In this document: in pieces, positions 36,150 through 44,320 of the stretch
Layout: every line of letters begins with the position of its first letter
Numbering within the stretch: position 1 is the first letter of the stretch
Source of the DNA: VRUE01 sp963702175
GTDB lineage: Bacteria > Actinomycetota > Thermoleophilia > Solirubrobacterales > 70-9
Assembly: GCA_963702175.1 (NCBI GenBank)
Contig: OY969721.1
Location: forward strand, 1,798,001 to 1,862,000
Direction: 5' to 3'
DNA length: 64,000 bases
Notes under the pieces: generated by a model
The model's database searches: none
Seen by the model: only the letters and a program-made list of their open reading frames with translations
What the model was told of the DNA's origin: nothing
Translations under genes and position numbers: made by a program

Positions 36150-37607
36150 GTGTCCGAGCGCCTCGAAAAGGCCGAACGGCTTCGCGCCGAAGGGATCGAG
36201 CCGTACGCCCGCTCCTTTCGCGACCGCACCAAGATCGCAACAGTCCTCGACGCTCACGATCCGGAGGAGCTGGGCGCGGGTGAGCACTCGCAGTGGTCCT
36301 ACCGGGTCGCCGGCCGGCTGACCGGGCAGCGCGGCCACGGCAAGACCGCTTTTTTCGACCTGCGCGACCTCTCCGGCCAGATGCAGGCCTACGCCCGCCG
36401 CGACGCACTTGGCGACGAGGCCTTCGAGCGGATCGAGGGTCTCGACATCGGTGATGTCGTCGGCGTCGAGGGCGACCTCTACGTGACCAAGCGTGGGCAG
36501 TTGGCGCTCGAGGTACGCGAGTGCACGCTGCTGGCCAAGGCGCTGCGCGACCCGCCCGACCTCTTCCACGGCATCTCCGATCCCGAGACCCGCTATCGCC
36601 ACCGCGAGCTCGATCTGATCGCGAACGAGCGCACCCGCGAGATCTTCCTGATGCGAGCGAAGCTGATCGCGGCGATCCGCAACTACATGAACGGGCACGA
36701 CTTCGTCGAGCTGGAAACGCCGACGCTTCAGGGGCTCCAGGGAGGTGCGGCCGCACGTCCCTTCGAGACCCACCACAACGCGCTAGGCCAGGACTTCGTC
36801 CTGCGCATCTCCTCTGAACTCCACCTCAAGCGCGCGGTCGTGGGCGGCTTCGAGAACGTCTACGAGCTCGGCAAGTTCTTCCGCAACGAGGGCATCTCGC
36901 CCCAGCACAACCCCGAGTTCACGATGATGGAGTGGTTCAAGGTCGGGGCGGAATACAAAGACGTGATGGCCTACACGGAGAGCCTGATTTCGACCGTCGT
37001 CGAGCAGGTGCTGGGGACGACGAAGGTCGAGCGTGGGGGAGAGACGGTCGATTTCGCCGCCCCCTGGGAGCGGATCTCGCTGCGCGATGCTGTCCGCGAG
37101 CGTGCCGGTATCGACATCCTTGACGCGAGTCGCGAGGAGCTGACGCAGATCCTCGACGAGGACGTCGACCCGAAGGCCGACTGGGGTTCGATCGTCGAGA
37201 CGATCCAATCCAAGTTGGTGGAGCCGACGCTGAGACAGCCGACCTTCCTCTACGACCTGCCGCGAGAAGTGTGGCCCTTGGTGCCAGCCCATCCCGAGCA
37301 CCCCGAGCTGGCCGAAGCGTTCGATGGGGTCGTCGCCGGGATCGAGATCCTCGGCGGCGGCACCGACATCAACGACCCGGTCGAACAGCGGGAGCGCTTC
37401 GTCGAGCAGCGTAAGCGCCAGGAAGAAGGGGCCGAGGAGGCGCCGCAGCCGAATGACGAGGAGTTCGTGCAGGCGCTCGAATACGGGATGCAGACGATGA
37501 GCGGCTCTGGAGTCGGCATCGACCGCCTGCTGATGATCCTCGCTGAGGCGGAGAACCTGCGCGAGGTGATCCTCTTCCCAACCCTGCGCGAGCCCTCAGA
37601 AGGCTGA
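36150..37607 (+). CDS. lysS: Lysyl-tRNA synthetase, class II
   Basis: 485 residues. OB-fold tRNA-binding domain (SYRVAGRLTGQRGHGKTAFFDLRDLSGQMQ), class II motif 1 (FVELETPTLQG), motif 2 (FRNEGISPQHNPEFTMMEWF) and motif 3 (SGSGVGIDRLLMIL). The GTG at 36150 starts MSERLEKAERLRAEGIEPYA, the usual start; the longer frame upstream is repeat C4. Complete and apparently functional. Confidence 0.95.
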   Translation: MSERLEKAERLRAEGIEPYARSFRDRTKIATVLDAHDPEELGAGEHSQWSYRVAGRLTGQRGHGKTAFFDLRDLSGQMQAYARRDALGDEAFERIEGLDIGDVVGVEGDLYVTKRGQLALEVRECTLLAKALRDPPDLFHGISDPETRYRHRELDLIANERTREIFLMRAKLIAAIRNYMNGHDFVELETPTLQGLQGGAAARPFETHHNALGQDFVLRISSELHLKRAVVGGFENVYELGKFFRNEGISPQHNPEFTMMEWFKVGAEYKDVMAYTESLISTVVEQVLGTTKVERGGETVDFAAPWERISLRDAVRERAGIDILDASREELTQILDEDVDPKADWGSIVETIQSKLVEPTLRQPTFLYDLPREVWPLVPAHPEHPELAEAFDGVVAGIEILGGGTDINDPVEQRERFVEQRKRQEEGAEEAPQPNDEEFVQALEYGMQTMSGSGVGIDRLLMILAEAENLREVILFPTLREPSEG

Positions 37608-38351
37608 GCGCAGCAGGCCGCCGTCGAGCGGGATCACGGTGCCAGTGAGGTAGGCGGCGCGCTCGGAGCAGAGGAAGGCGACGAGGTCGCCGTACTCCTC
37701 GGGGCGGCCGAGCCGTCCGGCGGGGACTTCGTTCCGCGCCGCTTCTTCGGCTGCGTCGAGGGAGCCGTCCGCGTCCGCCAGTCGTTCGGTGGCAAAGCGC
37801 CCGGTGGCGACGGTGTTGATGGTGATCCCGTCACGAGCGACTTCGCCGGCAAGGGTCTTGAGGAAGCCGACCGCTGCCATCCGGTGGGAGTTGGAGAGGT
37901 TGAGCCCGGCGATCGGCTCGCGGGTCGAGCTGGAGCCGACGTTGACTATCCGTCCCCAGTTGCGCTCGCGCATGCCGGGCACTACGGCCCCGGCCAGCAC
38001 CCGGGGGGCGAGGACGAGCGAGTGATAGGCGGTCTCCCACTCGTCGAGCTCGTGGTTGAGGGCGCCGCCGAACGGCGGGCCGCCGGTGTTGGCGACGAGG
38101 ACGTCGACCGGGCCCAGCGCCGTCTCGACCTCCCCCGGAAGCCCGGCGAGCCGCTCCAGGTCGGTGGCGTCGGCGACGAAGGGGGTGACGTCGCCCTCGA
38201 TGTCGGCGGCCGCCTCCTCAATTCGCTCGCGCGAGCGGCTGGCGATCGCGACCCGTGCCCCCTCCCGTGCCAGCGCCGCCGCGATCCCGCGCCCGATCCC
38301 TCGGCTGGCGCCCATGACAAGCGCGACGCGTCCTTCCAGGCCGAGCTCCAT
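37596..38351 (-). CDS. Atypical SDR-family oxidoreductase lacking the catalytic Tyr-Lys pair
   Basis: 251 residues. NAD(P) loop VMGASRGIGRGIAAAL, VANTGGPPFG, Ser in NVGSSSTREP. The next step of the classical SDR motif (YxxxK) reads NLSNSHRMAAVGFLKTLA, so the Tyr is His and the first Lys is absent. The C-terminus is normal (YLTGTVIPLDGGLLRSAF). A small group of FabG-like SDRs shares this SNSxR pattern, so it is a subfamily feature and not a mutation; activity unknown. It follows the reductase at 38359 by seven bases and overlaps lysS in convergent fashion. Confidence 0.82.
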   Translation of the reverse strand: MELGLEGRVALVMGASRGIGRGIAAALAREGARVAIASRSRERIEEAAADIEGDVTPFVADATDLERLAGLPGEVETALGPVDVLVANTGGPPFGGALNHELDEWETAYHSLVLAPRVLAGAVVPGMRERNWGRIVNVGSSSTREPIAGLNLSNSHRMAAVGFLKTLAGEVARDGITINTVATGRFATERLADADGSLDAAEEAARNEVPAGRLGRPEEYGDLVAFLCSERAAYLTGTVIPLDGGLLRSAF

Positions 38352-38358
38352 CGGCCGC

Positions 38359-39000
38359 TTAGCCGGTGACGACGCGGTACTTGAGGTGGGCGGCGTCCGG
38401 CCCTTCGATCGCGCGCAGTTGCTCCAGCCCGACTTCGGCGGTGGAGGCGTCGAACAGCCGGGTGCCATCGCCGAGCAGCACCGGGGGGATGTTGAGCCAC
38501 ATCTCGTCGACCTCGCCCGCCGCCAGGGACTGCTGGATCACGTTGGCGCCGCCGGCAAGCGAGACGTCCTTGTCGCCGGCCGCCTCCCGCGCCTGCGCGA
38601 GCGCCGACGCGATCCCATCGGTGACGAAGGTGAAGGTGGTCTTGCCCTTGACCAGCGGCTCGCGCTCGTGGTGGGTGAGGACGAAGACCGGCGCTTTGAA
38701 CGGCGGTTCGTCGCCCCACCAACCCTGCCAGGGATCCTCGCCCCAGGGGCCGGGACCGCCGCCGAACATGTTGCGGCCCATCACGATCGCACCCGTGTTG
38801 GCGGATCCCTCCTCGAAGACCTCGGTGCTGGCGTTGACCTCGCCGCCCTCCTTGCCGTGCGGCTCGCGCCAGGCGGCGAGCTTGAGCGCCCAGTCGTGCA
38901 GCGCCTCCCCGCCTTCGCCAAGCGGGTGCTCCTCGCTCTGGTTCGGCCCGGCAACGTAGCCGTCCAGCGAGATCGAGATCTGCAGCTTCAGCTTTGGCAT
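38359..39000 (-). CDS. Dihydrofolate reductase/RibD C-terminal-like protein
   Basis: 213 residues: LKLQISISLDGYVAGPNQS, GAIVMGRNMFGGG, PVFVLTHHERE and a C-terminal VSLAGGANVIQQSLAAGEVDEMWLNIPPVLLGDGTRLF. This is the RibD_C fold that reduces pteridine- or pyrimidine-like substrates with NADPH. No riboflavin genes lie nearby, so the role is open. ATG 39000 starts at MPKLKLQ; an earlier ATG would add three residues. Directly upstream of the SDR gene on the same strand. Confidence 0.85.
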   Translation of the reverse strand: MPKLKLQISISLDGYVAGPNQSEEHPLGEGGEALHDWALKLAAWREPHGKEGGEVNASTEVFEEGSANTGAIVMGRNMFGGGPGPWGEDPWQGWWGDEPPFKAPVFVLTHHEREPLVKGKTTFTFVTDGIASALAQAREAAGDKDVSLAGGANVIQQSLAAGEVDEMWLNIPPVLLGDGTRLFDASTAEVGLEQLRAIEGPDAAHLKYRVVTG

Positions 39001-39022
39001 TCTTGACAAGCTACATATCCCG

Positions 39023-39095
39023 GGGCGGTTAGCTCAGTTGGGAGAGCGCCTGCCTTACAAGCAGGAGGTCACTGGTTCGAGCCCAGTACCGCCCA
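39023..39095 (+). tRNA. tRNA-Val (anticodon TAC)
   Basis: 73 bp. Acceptor GGGCGGT pairs with ACCGCCC, discriminator A; D-arm AGCTCAGTTGGGAGAGC; anticodon stem CCTGC/GCAGG around loop CTTACAA, giving anticodon TAC; T-arm CTGGTTCGAGCCCAG. No CCA is encoded. Confidence 0.95.
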
Positions 39096-39204
39096 TCGGT
39101 CCTTTGCGGCGATAGCTGTGTTTCGTTAAGGAACGAGGGAACACGGTTCTGTGCATGATCGGCGTTAACCTCTTGAGGGAGCTAGCGATAGGGGGCATTG
39201 GGGA

Positions 39205-39981
39205 ATGAAGCTGAAGATCTTCGCGTTGGTTGCGGTGGCGGCACTTGGCGCGCTGGCCGTGGTCGGCACGGCGAGCGCACTCAAAATCCGCGTGCGTGCA
39301 GGGGACCTGATCCTCGACGCCCATGGCGACTTCTTCCCGAAGGCGCTGCCGAAATTCAAAAACGCGCCGATCATCACCGAAGGCGGCGGCAAACTCACGA
39401 CCGTCTCCGGCGACCTGCCGCCGATCCTCGACACCTTCATGCTCGAATTCGACAAGCACGGCGCGGTCGATACCACCGGTCTCGGGGTGTGCACGAAGGG
39501 CAAACTCATCGCCACCGACGTTCCGGCGGCCCGCAGGGCCTGCGGCGATGCGATCGTCGGCCAGGGCTTCGGGCGGGCGGTCGTTGCCTTCCCCGAACAA
39601 GGGCACATCGACGTCGGTTCGCCGATCACGCTCTTCAACGGGCCTAAGAAGGGCCGCGACGACACGATCATCGCCCACGCCCATCTCGACATCCCCGCAC
39701 CGACCACCTTCATCGTCCCGATCGTGATCGAAAAAATCCACAAGGGCGTATACGGCTACAGGGTCATCGTCAAAATCCCGAAAATCGCCGGCGGCTACGG
39801 CCATCCGATCTCCGGCCGCGCGCGAGTCGGGAAAAAGTGGGTCTTCAAGGGCAAGAAACACAGCTACATCAACGCCCGCTGTGAAACCGGCCACTTCCAG
39901 GTCCGTGGCGAGTTCAGCTTCAAAGAAACGGACGAACTGATGAAGGCCAGCTTCCTCTTCCCCTGCAAGGTGCGCGGGTAA
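39205..39981 (+). CDS. Secreted protein of unknown function, tandem paralog 1
   Basis: 258 residues with signal peptide (VAVAALGALAVVGTASA). The mature part is beta-rich, with LRAGDL-like start RVRAGDLILDAHGDF, a CTKGKL ... ARRACGDAIVG pair of cysteines, the block PAPTTFIVPIVIEKIHKGVYGYRV and IPKIAGGYGHPISGRARVGKKW, and final cysteines in INARCETG and FPCKVRG. Nearly all motifs recur in the next gene, so the two arose by duplication. Not a family I recognise; seen from sequence it is an exported, disulfide-bonded domain. Confidence 0.75.
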   Translation: MKLKIFALVAVAALGALAVVGTASALKIRVRAGDLILDAHGDFFPKALPKFKNAPIITEGGGKLTTVSGDLPPILDTFMLEFDKHGAVDTTGLGVCTKGKLIATDVPAARRACGDAIVGQGFGRAVVAFPEQGHIDVGSPITLFNGPKKGRDDTIIAHAHLDIPAPTTFIVPIVIEKIHKGVYGYRVIVKIPKIAGGYGHPISGRARVGKKWVFKGKKHSYINARCETGHFQVRGEFSFKETDELMKASFLFPCKVRG

Positions 39982-39990
39982 CGGTGGAGA

Positions 39991-40761
39991 ATGCGAACGA
40001 AGGTCATTGCGCTGGCGGCTCTCGGCCTGTTGGTCGTGGCGGCGACAGCGCTCGCGAAACGCGCTGAAGTCCATCTGCGGGCGGGAGACATCCTGGTCGA
40101 CGGCTATGGCGGGTTCCGTCCTGAAACCCTGCCGAAGAGCAAAAGGGTTCCGATCACCGCCTATGGCGGCGGCAAATTTTCCACCGTCTCGGGCCAGTTC
40201 CCACCCGCTCTCTCCGAACTGAACTTCGACTTCGACCGCGATGCCACGGTGGAGACCCGTGGCCTTCAAGTCTGCACGCAGGGCAAACTGGTTGCTACCG
40301 ATGTGCCAGCCGCCCGCCGTGCCTGCGGTGGGGCGATCGTCGGCAAGGGCTTCGGCAAAGGGGTCGTTGTGTTCCCCGAACAGAAACCCATCCCCGCCGG
40401 CTCCGGCCTGACCCTCTTCAATGGGCCGAAGAAGAACGGCAACGCCTCCGTGCTCGTCCACTTCCATATCGACGTCCCAGCGCCGACCACCTTCATCGTC
40501 CCGATCGAGATCAAACGGATCAACAAGGGCCTCTACGGCTATCGCACAGAAGCGAAGATCCCGAAGATCGCTGGCGGCTACGGCATCCCGCTCTCGGGAT
40601 GGCTGAAAATCGGCCGTAAATGGACTTACAAGGGGAAGCAATACAGCTACATCAACGCGCGCTGTAGTCGAGGCCGCCTGCAGGCCCATCTCGAGGTCGG
40701 CTTCAGGGACAACACCTTTCTCTCGGGCACCGCATTCAGCACCTGCAAAGTGCGCTCCTAG
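39991..40761 (+). CDS. Secreted protein of unknown function, tandem paralog 2
   Basis: 256 residues, signal peptide ALAALGLLVVAATALA. Aligns along its length with the preceding protein: HLRAGDILVDGYGGF, VCTQGKLVATDVPAARRACGGAIVGKGFG, PAPTTFIVPIEIKRINKGLYGYR, IPKIAGGYGIPLSGWLKIGRKW, YSYINARCSRG and FSTCKVRS. Nine bases separate the genes, so they share a transcript. Conserved cysteines pair in the same places. Function unknown. Confidence 0.75.
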   Translation: MRTKVIALAALGLLVVAATALAKRAEVHLRAGDILVDGYGGFRPETLPKSKRVPITAYGGGKFSTVSGQFPPALSELNFDFDRDATVETRGLQVCTQGKLVATDVPAARRACGGAIVGKGFGKGVVVFPEQKPIPAGSGLTLFNGPKKNGNASVLVHFHIDVPAPTTFIVPIEIKRINKGLYGYRTEAKIPKIAGGYGIPLSGWLKIGRKWTYKGKQYSYINARCSRGRLQAHLEVGFRDNTFLSGTAFSTCKVRS

Positions 40762-40792
40762 GCACGCGAAGCGAGTTTGTCGCCCCCCTGGC

Positions 40793-41680
40793 TCAGGCGC
40801 CGACGCCCAATTGGGGCGTCGGCGTGCCGCCGCGCTGGCGCTCTGTGCGTGTGACCACGTCGAAGAAGACATCGTTGCGTCCGCGACGCATCTTGCGGGG
40901 GAAGAAGCGGCGGGCACGGCGGTGTGAGGCGGCCATGGCCCGGAACGTCGCCTCGTGGGCACCGCTCCAGCGGATGCCGAAGATCTCCCGCACCTGCGGC
41001 GGCAGGGTGCCCTTGATCAGGTGGTTCTGGAGGGCGATGTTGCCGCGCGCCGGAGCCGGGACGGGCTGCCGGAAGGCGACCAGCGGCGCCATCTCGAGGC
41101 CGTGCGGGGTCGCCTGCAGGTCAGGCGCGGCGAGCTTGCCGTCGAACCAGGCCTTGAACTCGCGGTAGGTCGCCGGCACCTCTGTGCGCGGCAGCCCGAA
41201 CAGCTCGCCGAAGAAGGCGTAGTCCTGCCAGAGGCCTTCGAGCTCCTCATCGGAGAGCGGCCGGACCATTGTCTCGTACATCGCCCGCCCCGAGTCGGCG
41301 ATCACCGCCAGCGTCCACAGCATCAGCTCGGGGTCGAAGGCGGAGTAGGCCGTACCGGCGGGATGCGGGCCGGCGGCTTCTGGCAGCTCTCCCTTGATCC
41401 GCTCGTGCAGGCGGTGCACCTTTTGCAGCGCCTTGTCGGCCTCCTCGCGGGTGCCGAGCAGCACCGTCTCCTGGATCTTCGCGGTGCGGGCCAGCCGCTC
41501 GAAGGGCCGGTCGGCCGAGCGCGTGCTCAGCATCGTGCCGGTGTAGGTGAGCGGTTCGAGCGCTCCGATCAGCAGTGCCCGCTGGCCGTAGAGAAGGCCG
41601 ACCGAGCGATCGCCGTGGACCCGCCTCGCGACCGACCGGCCGGGGGGGAAGTAGTGCTCGCTGTCGCCTGTAGCGCTCAC
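40793..41680 (-). CDS. DUF2236 / MpaB-family protein
   Basis: 295 residues from GTG 41680 (SATGDSEHYFPPGRSVARRVHGDRSVGLLYGQRALLIGALEPL). The pattern FERLARTAKIQETVLLGTREEADKALQKVHRLHERI, AFDPELMLWTLAVIADSGRAMYETMVRPLSDEE and GIRWSGAHEATFRAM is that of DUF2236, related to the haem oxygenase MpaB and latex-clearing proteins. It may be a haem-dependent oxygenase. The larger frame up to 43516 is a shadow of ftsH. It lies 38 bp after the ftsH stop. Confidence 0.8.
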   Translation of the reverse strand: MSATGDSEHYFPPGRSVARRVHGDRSVGLLYGQRALLIGALEPLTYTGTMLSTRSADRPFERLARTAKIQETVLLGTREEADKALQKVHRLHERIKGELPEAAGPHPAGTAYSAFDPELMLWTLAVIADSGRAMYETMVRPLSDEELEGLWQDYAFFGELFGLPRTEVPATYREFKAWFDGKLAAPDLQATPHGLEMAPLVAFRQPVPAPARGNIALQNHLIKGTLPPQVREIFGIRWSGAHEATFRAMAASHRRARRFFPRKMRRGRNDVFFDVVTRTERQRGGTPTPQLGVGA

Positions 41681-41718
41681 GGCATCTCGAATGCTAGCCG
41701 CGCTCGGAGCGCCTGACG

Positions 41719-43203
41719 TTAATCGTGGGTTTGGCGTGACAGTGCGATCAGCGCTGCGCTGGAACCAGGCATGCGCGACGGCTGGTGCAGCTCGTGGGCG
41801 GCGAAGATCGCATCCAGGTCCTCGCGGGTGAGCGTCTCGCGCTCCAGCGCGTTGGCGGCGAGGGCGTCGAGGCAGTGGCGGTTCGCCGCGAGCAGCGCCC
41901 GCGCCCGCCGGTAGGCCTCGCGCGCCAGGGTCGAGGCGGCGAGATCGACGTCGCGCCGGGTCCGGTCGGAGACCGCGTAGTCGGCTGTCGGCATCGCGAT
42001 CGGCGGCGTCCCGTCGGCGTCGAGCGCGACGCCCATGCCGAATTCGGTGACCATCTGCTTGCAGACCGCGTGCACGCGGGAGAGGTCGTCGGCGGCACCG
42101 GAGTAGGAGGAGGCGAAGACCTCCTCCTCGGCAGCACGTCCGCCCAGCAGGGTGACCACCTCGTCGAGCAGCTCTTCGCGCGAGCGTAGGTAGGTGTCCT
42201 CCTGCGGCGAGTGGCCGACGAAGCCGAGCGCCGGGCCACGGGGGACGATGCTGAGGATCTCCGGCGGATCGAGGCCGAGCAGCCGCCGGCAGAGCGCGTG
42301 CCCCGCCTCGTGGTAGGCGATGATGCAGCGCTCTTTCGAGTTGAGCCGCCGCGCCTGCTGCGAGCCGACGGCCTGGCGCAGCAGCGCCTCGTCGAGGTCG
42401 GCACGGGCCATCGCGAAGCGCCTCGCGCGACCGGCGATGATCGCCGCCTCGTTGAGCGCGTTCGCGAGCTGGGCACCGGTCATCCCCGTGGTCTTGCGCG
42501 CCACGTCGGTCAGGTCGAGGTCGGGCCCTAGCGGCTTGCCCTTGGCGTGGGCGCGGAGGATCGCCTCGCGCCCGTTGCGGTCGGGTGGCGCGACCAGCAC
42601 CTGGCGGTCGAAACGGCCGGGGCGCAGCAGCGCTTTGTCGAGCTTGTCGACGTTGTTGGAGGCGGCGATCACGATCACCGTGCCAGGGTCGCGCTCGAAG
42701 CCGTCGAGCTCGACCAGGAGCTGGTTGAGGGCCTGCTCGCGCTCGCTGGTGCCGCCGTCGCCCCCGCCGCCGCTGCGGGCGCCGCCGACCGCGTCGAGCT
42801 CGTCGATGAAGATCACCGCCTGCCCAGACTTGCGCGCCTCCTTGAAGAGGCGGCGGATGCGGGCGGCGCCGCGGCCGACGAACATCTCGACGAAGCTCGA
42901 GCCCGAGGCAGAGAAGAAGTCGACCCCGGCCTGCGCCGCCACCGCCCGCGCCAGCATCGTCTTGCCGGTCCCGGGAGGGCCGAAGAGCAGCACGCCGCGG
43001 GGCGCCCGCGCCCCCAGCGCCTTGAAGCGGTCGGGGTCGCGCAGCCACTCCGCCACGTCCATCAACTCTTCCTTGGCGGCGTCGACGCCCTGCACCTCCT
43101 CCCAGAGGACGGGCTTGGTTTTGCTCGCCTTCACCGTCTCCGGCTTGGTCGCGCCGAGGGTCCCCCGCAGCAGCGTCACGAAGACGAGCAACAGGGCGAA
43201 CAT
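41719..43203 (-). CDS. FtsH-like AAA+ zinc metalloprotease, short form
   Basis: 494 residues. One N-terminal membrane segment (FALLLVFVTLLRG), AAA+ domain with Walker A GPPGTGKT (75-82), Walker B IFIDELDA (131-138) and arginine-finger region LLRPGRFDRQV, pore loop EMFVGRG, and protease domain with zinc motif HEAGH (298-302) and SGAADDLSRV for the third ligand. It lacks the second membrane helix and the outer-face domain of normal FtsH (about 620-650 residues). The open frame continues upstream to 43312 and would make the membrane segment longer (TDIKEFFFDWYPVFGVFF) but offers no ATG, GTG or TTG, so ATG 43203 is listed; a CTG start is possible. Confidence 0.85.
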   Translation of the reverse strand: MFALLLVFVTLLRGTLGATKPETVKASKTKPVLWEEVQGVDAAKEELMDVAEWLRDPDRFKALGARAPRGVLLFGPPGTGKTMLARAVAAQAGVDFFSASGSSFVEMFVGRGAARIRRLFKEARKSGQAVIFIDELDAVGGARSGGGGDGGTSEREQALNQLLVELDGFERDPGTVIVIAASNNVDKLDKALLRPGRFDRQVLVAPPDRNGREAILRAHAKGKPLGPDLDLTDVARKTTGMTGAQLANALNEAAIIAGRARRFAMARADLDEALLRQAVGSQQARRLNSKERCIIAYHEAGHALCRRLLGLDPPEILSIVPRGPALGFVGHSPQEDTYLRSREELLDEVVTLLGGRAAEEEVFASSYSGAADDLSRVHAVCKQMVTEFGMGVALDADGTPPIAMPTADYAVSDRTRRDVDLAASTLAREAYRRARALLAANRHCLDALAANALERETLTREDLDAIFAAHELHQPSRMPGSSAALIALSRQTHD

Positions 43204-43416
43204 GAAGAAGACCCCGAAGACGGGATACCAGTCGAAGAAGAATTCCTTGATGTCGGTGGCCTGGAAGGCCTGTACGAACTGCAGCGCTCCGTCCCCCCGG
43301 TCGCTGAAAAGTGCCTAGGCAGTGTGGGGGTTGGCGAGTGCCGTTCCCATCGCATATCCGTCCAAGATCGGGCGCAGGGCTAAAGATTGGCGGCAGGAGG
43401 CGAGCTGCGGGGCGCT

Positions 43417-44175
43417 CTAGCTGCGTTCGACCTGCGAGCCGCCGACGATCGCTTCCTCGCCGGTGTCGGCGAAGGCGACCCAGGCCTTGTTGCCGCCGTC
43501 GTAGTCGGGCGCCCACAGCTTCAGCCTGGCGTCCCGGCCCCAGACCGTGCAGGACTCCTCACCAAGCTCGTCGAGCCCGCGCCAGACCCGCACGAAGGGG
43601 TTGCCCTCCAGCTCGTCGCCGATCGTCGTCGGCTCGCGGTGGCCGGGGTGGACGCGAGTCTCGGGCGGCAGCTCCATCAGCCGCATCACCGAAGCCTTCA
43701 GGTCATCGAGGCCGCTGGCGCCCGGCGCCATCGTTCCCCCGACCGTGCCCTTGAAGAGGACGTCGGCGGTGAAGACGTCCCTGCCGTCGACCAGGAAGGC
43801 GAGGTGGCCGGCGGCGTGGCCGGGGGTGGCGATCGCCTCGATCTCGAGCCCGCCCGCGCTCAGCTTCTCGCCGTCGGCGAGGGTCTGCGCGACCTCCTCG
43901 TCCAGCTCGGCGGCGGTCTCGGCGTGGGTGACCAGCGGCGGCCCGCCGAGCCGCTCGCGCGCCGCGGCGAGCCCGGCGACGTGGTCGGGGTGGGGGTGGG
44001 TGACGAGGATGTGCGTGATCTCGATCCCGTCCCGCTCGGCCCGTTCCAGTAGCGGCTCGAGCAGGTCGTTGCCGTCGATCAGCACCCCCTGGCTGCCTAC
44101 CTCGTCGACGACGAGGTAGGCGTTAGAGAGCCACTGCGGGTTCTCGGTCCGCTCGACGATCATGAGGCGAACCAT
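43417..44175 (-). CDS. Metallo-beta-lactamase-fold hydrolase
   Basis: 252 residues, glyoxalase II-like. Metal motif THPHPDHVAGL (HxHxDH), TPGHAAGHLAFLVDGRDVFTADVLF and THPGHREPTT-like VHPGHREPTTIGDE. The last 50 residues form an extra strand pair (CTVWGRDARLKLWAPDYDGGNKAWVAFADTGEE). Two starts are possible, ATG 44175 or ATG 44163 (MIVERTENPQW). Substrate unknown. Confidence 0.85.
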   Translation of the reverse strand: MVRLMIVERTENPQWLSNAYLVVDEVGSQGVLIDGNDLLEPLLERAERDGIEITHILVTHPHPDHVAGLAAARERLGGPPLVTHAETAAELDEEVAQTLADGEKLSAGGLEIEAIATPGHAAGHLAFLVDGRDVFTADVLFKGTVGGTMAPGASGLDDLKASVMRLMELPPETRVHPGHREPTTIGDELEGNPFVRVWRGLDELGEESCTVWGRDARLKLWAPDYDGGNKAWVAFADTGEEAIVGGSQVERS

Positions 44176-44320
44176 AGTCGCCCGCGTGCGGGATTCTGAG
44201 TCTTGGTACGGGGGTGGACGCCAGTGACTTGCGACGGCGACGCTTCGCTCCTACCGTGTTTGAGGTCCACGTGAAGGCCATGCCCGCCAAGGCTTACGAG
44301 ATAGACCAGGGACCCGCTCC

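Noticed and set aside
39055..40962. 635-residue open frame on the minus strand
   Set aside because: Antisense to the two secreted paralogs and to tRNA-Val (its C-terminus is the usual translation of an antisense tRNA). No motif.
41681..43516. N-terminal two thirds of a 907-residue open frame that ends with the MpaB-like protein
   Set aside because: This part is an out-of-frame shadow of ftsH; only the section from 41680 down has family motifs.
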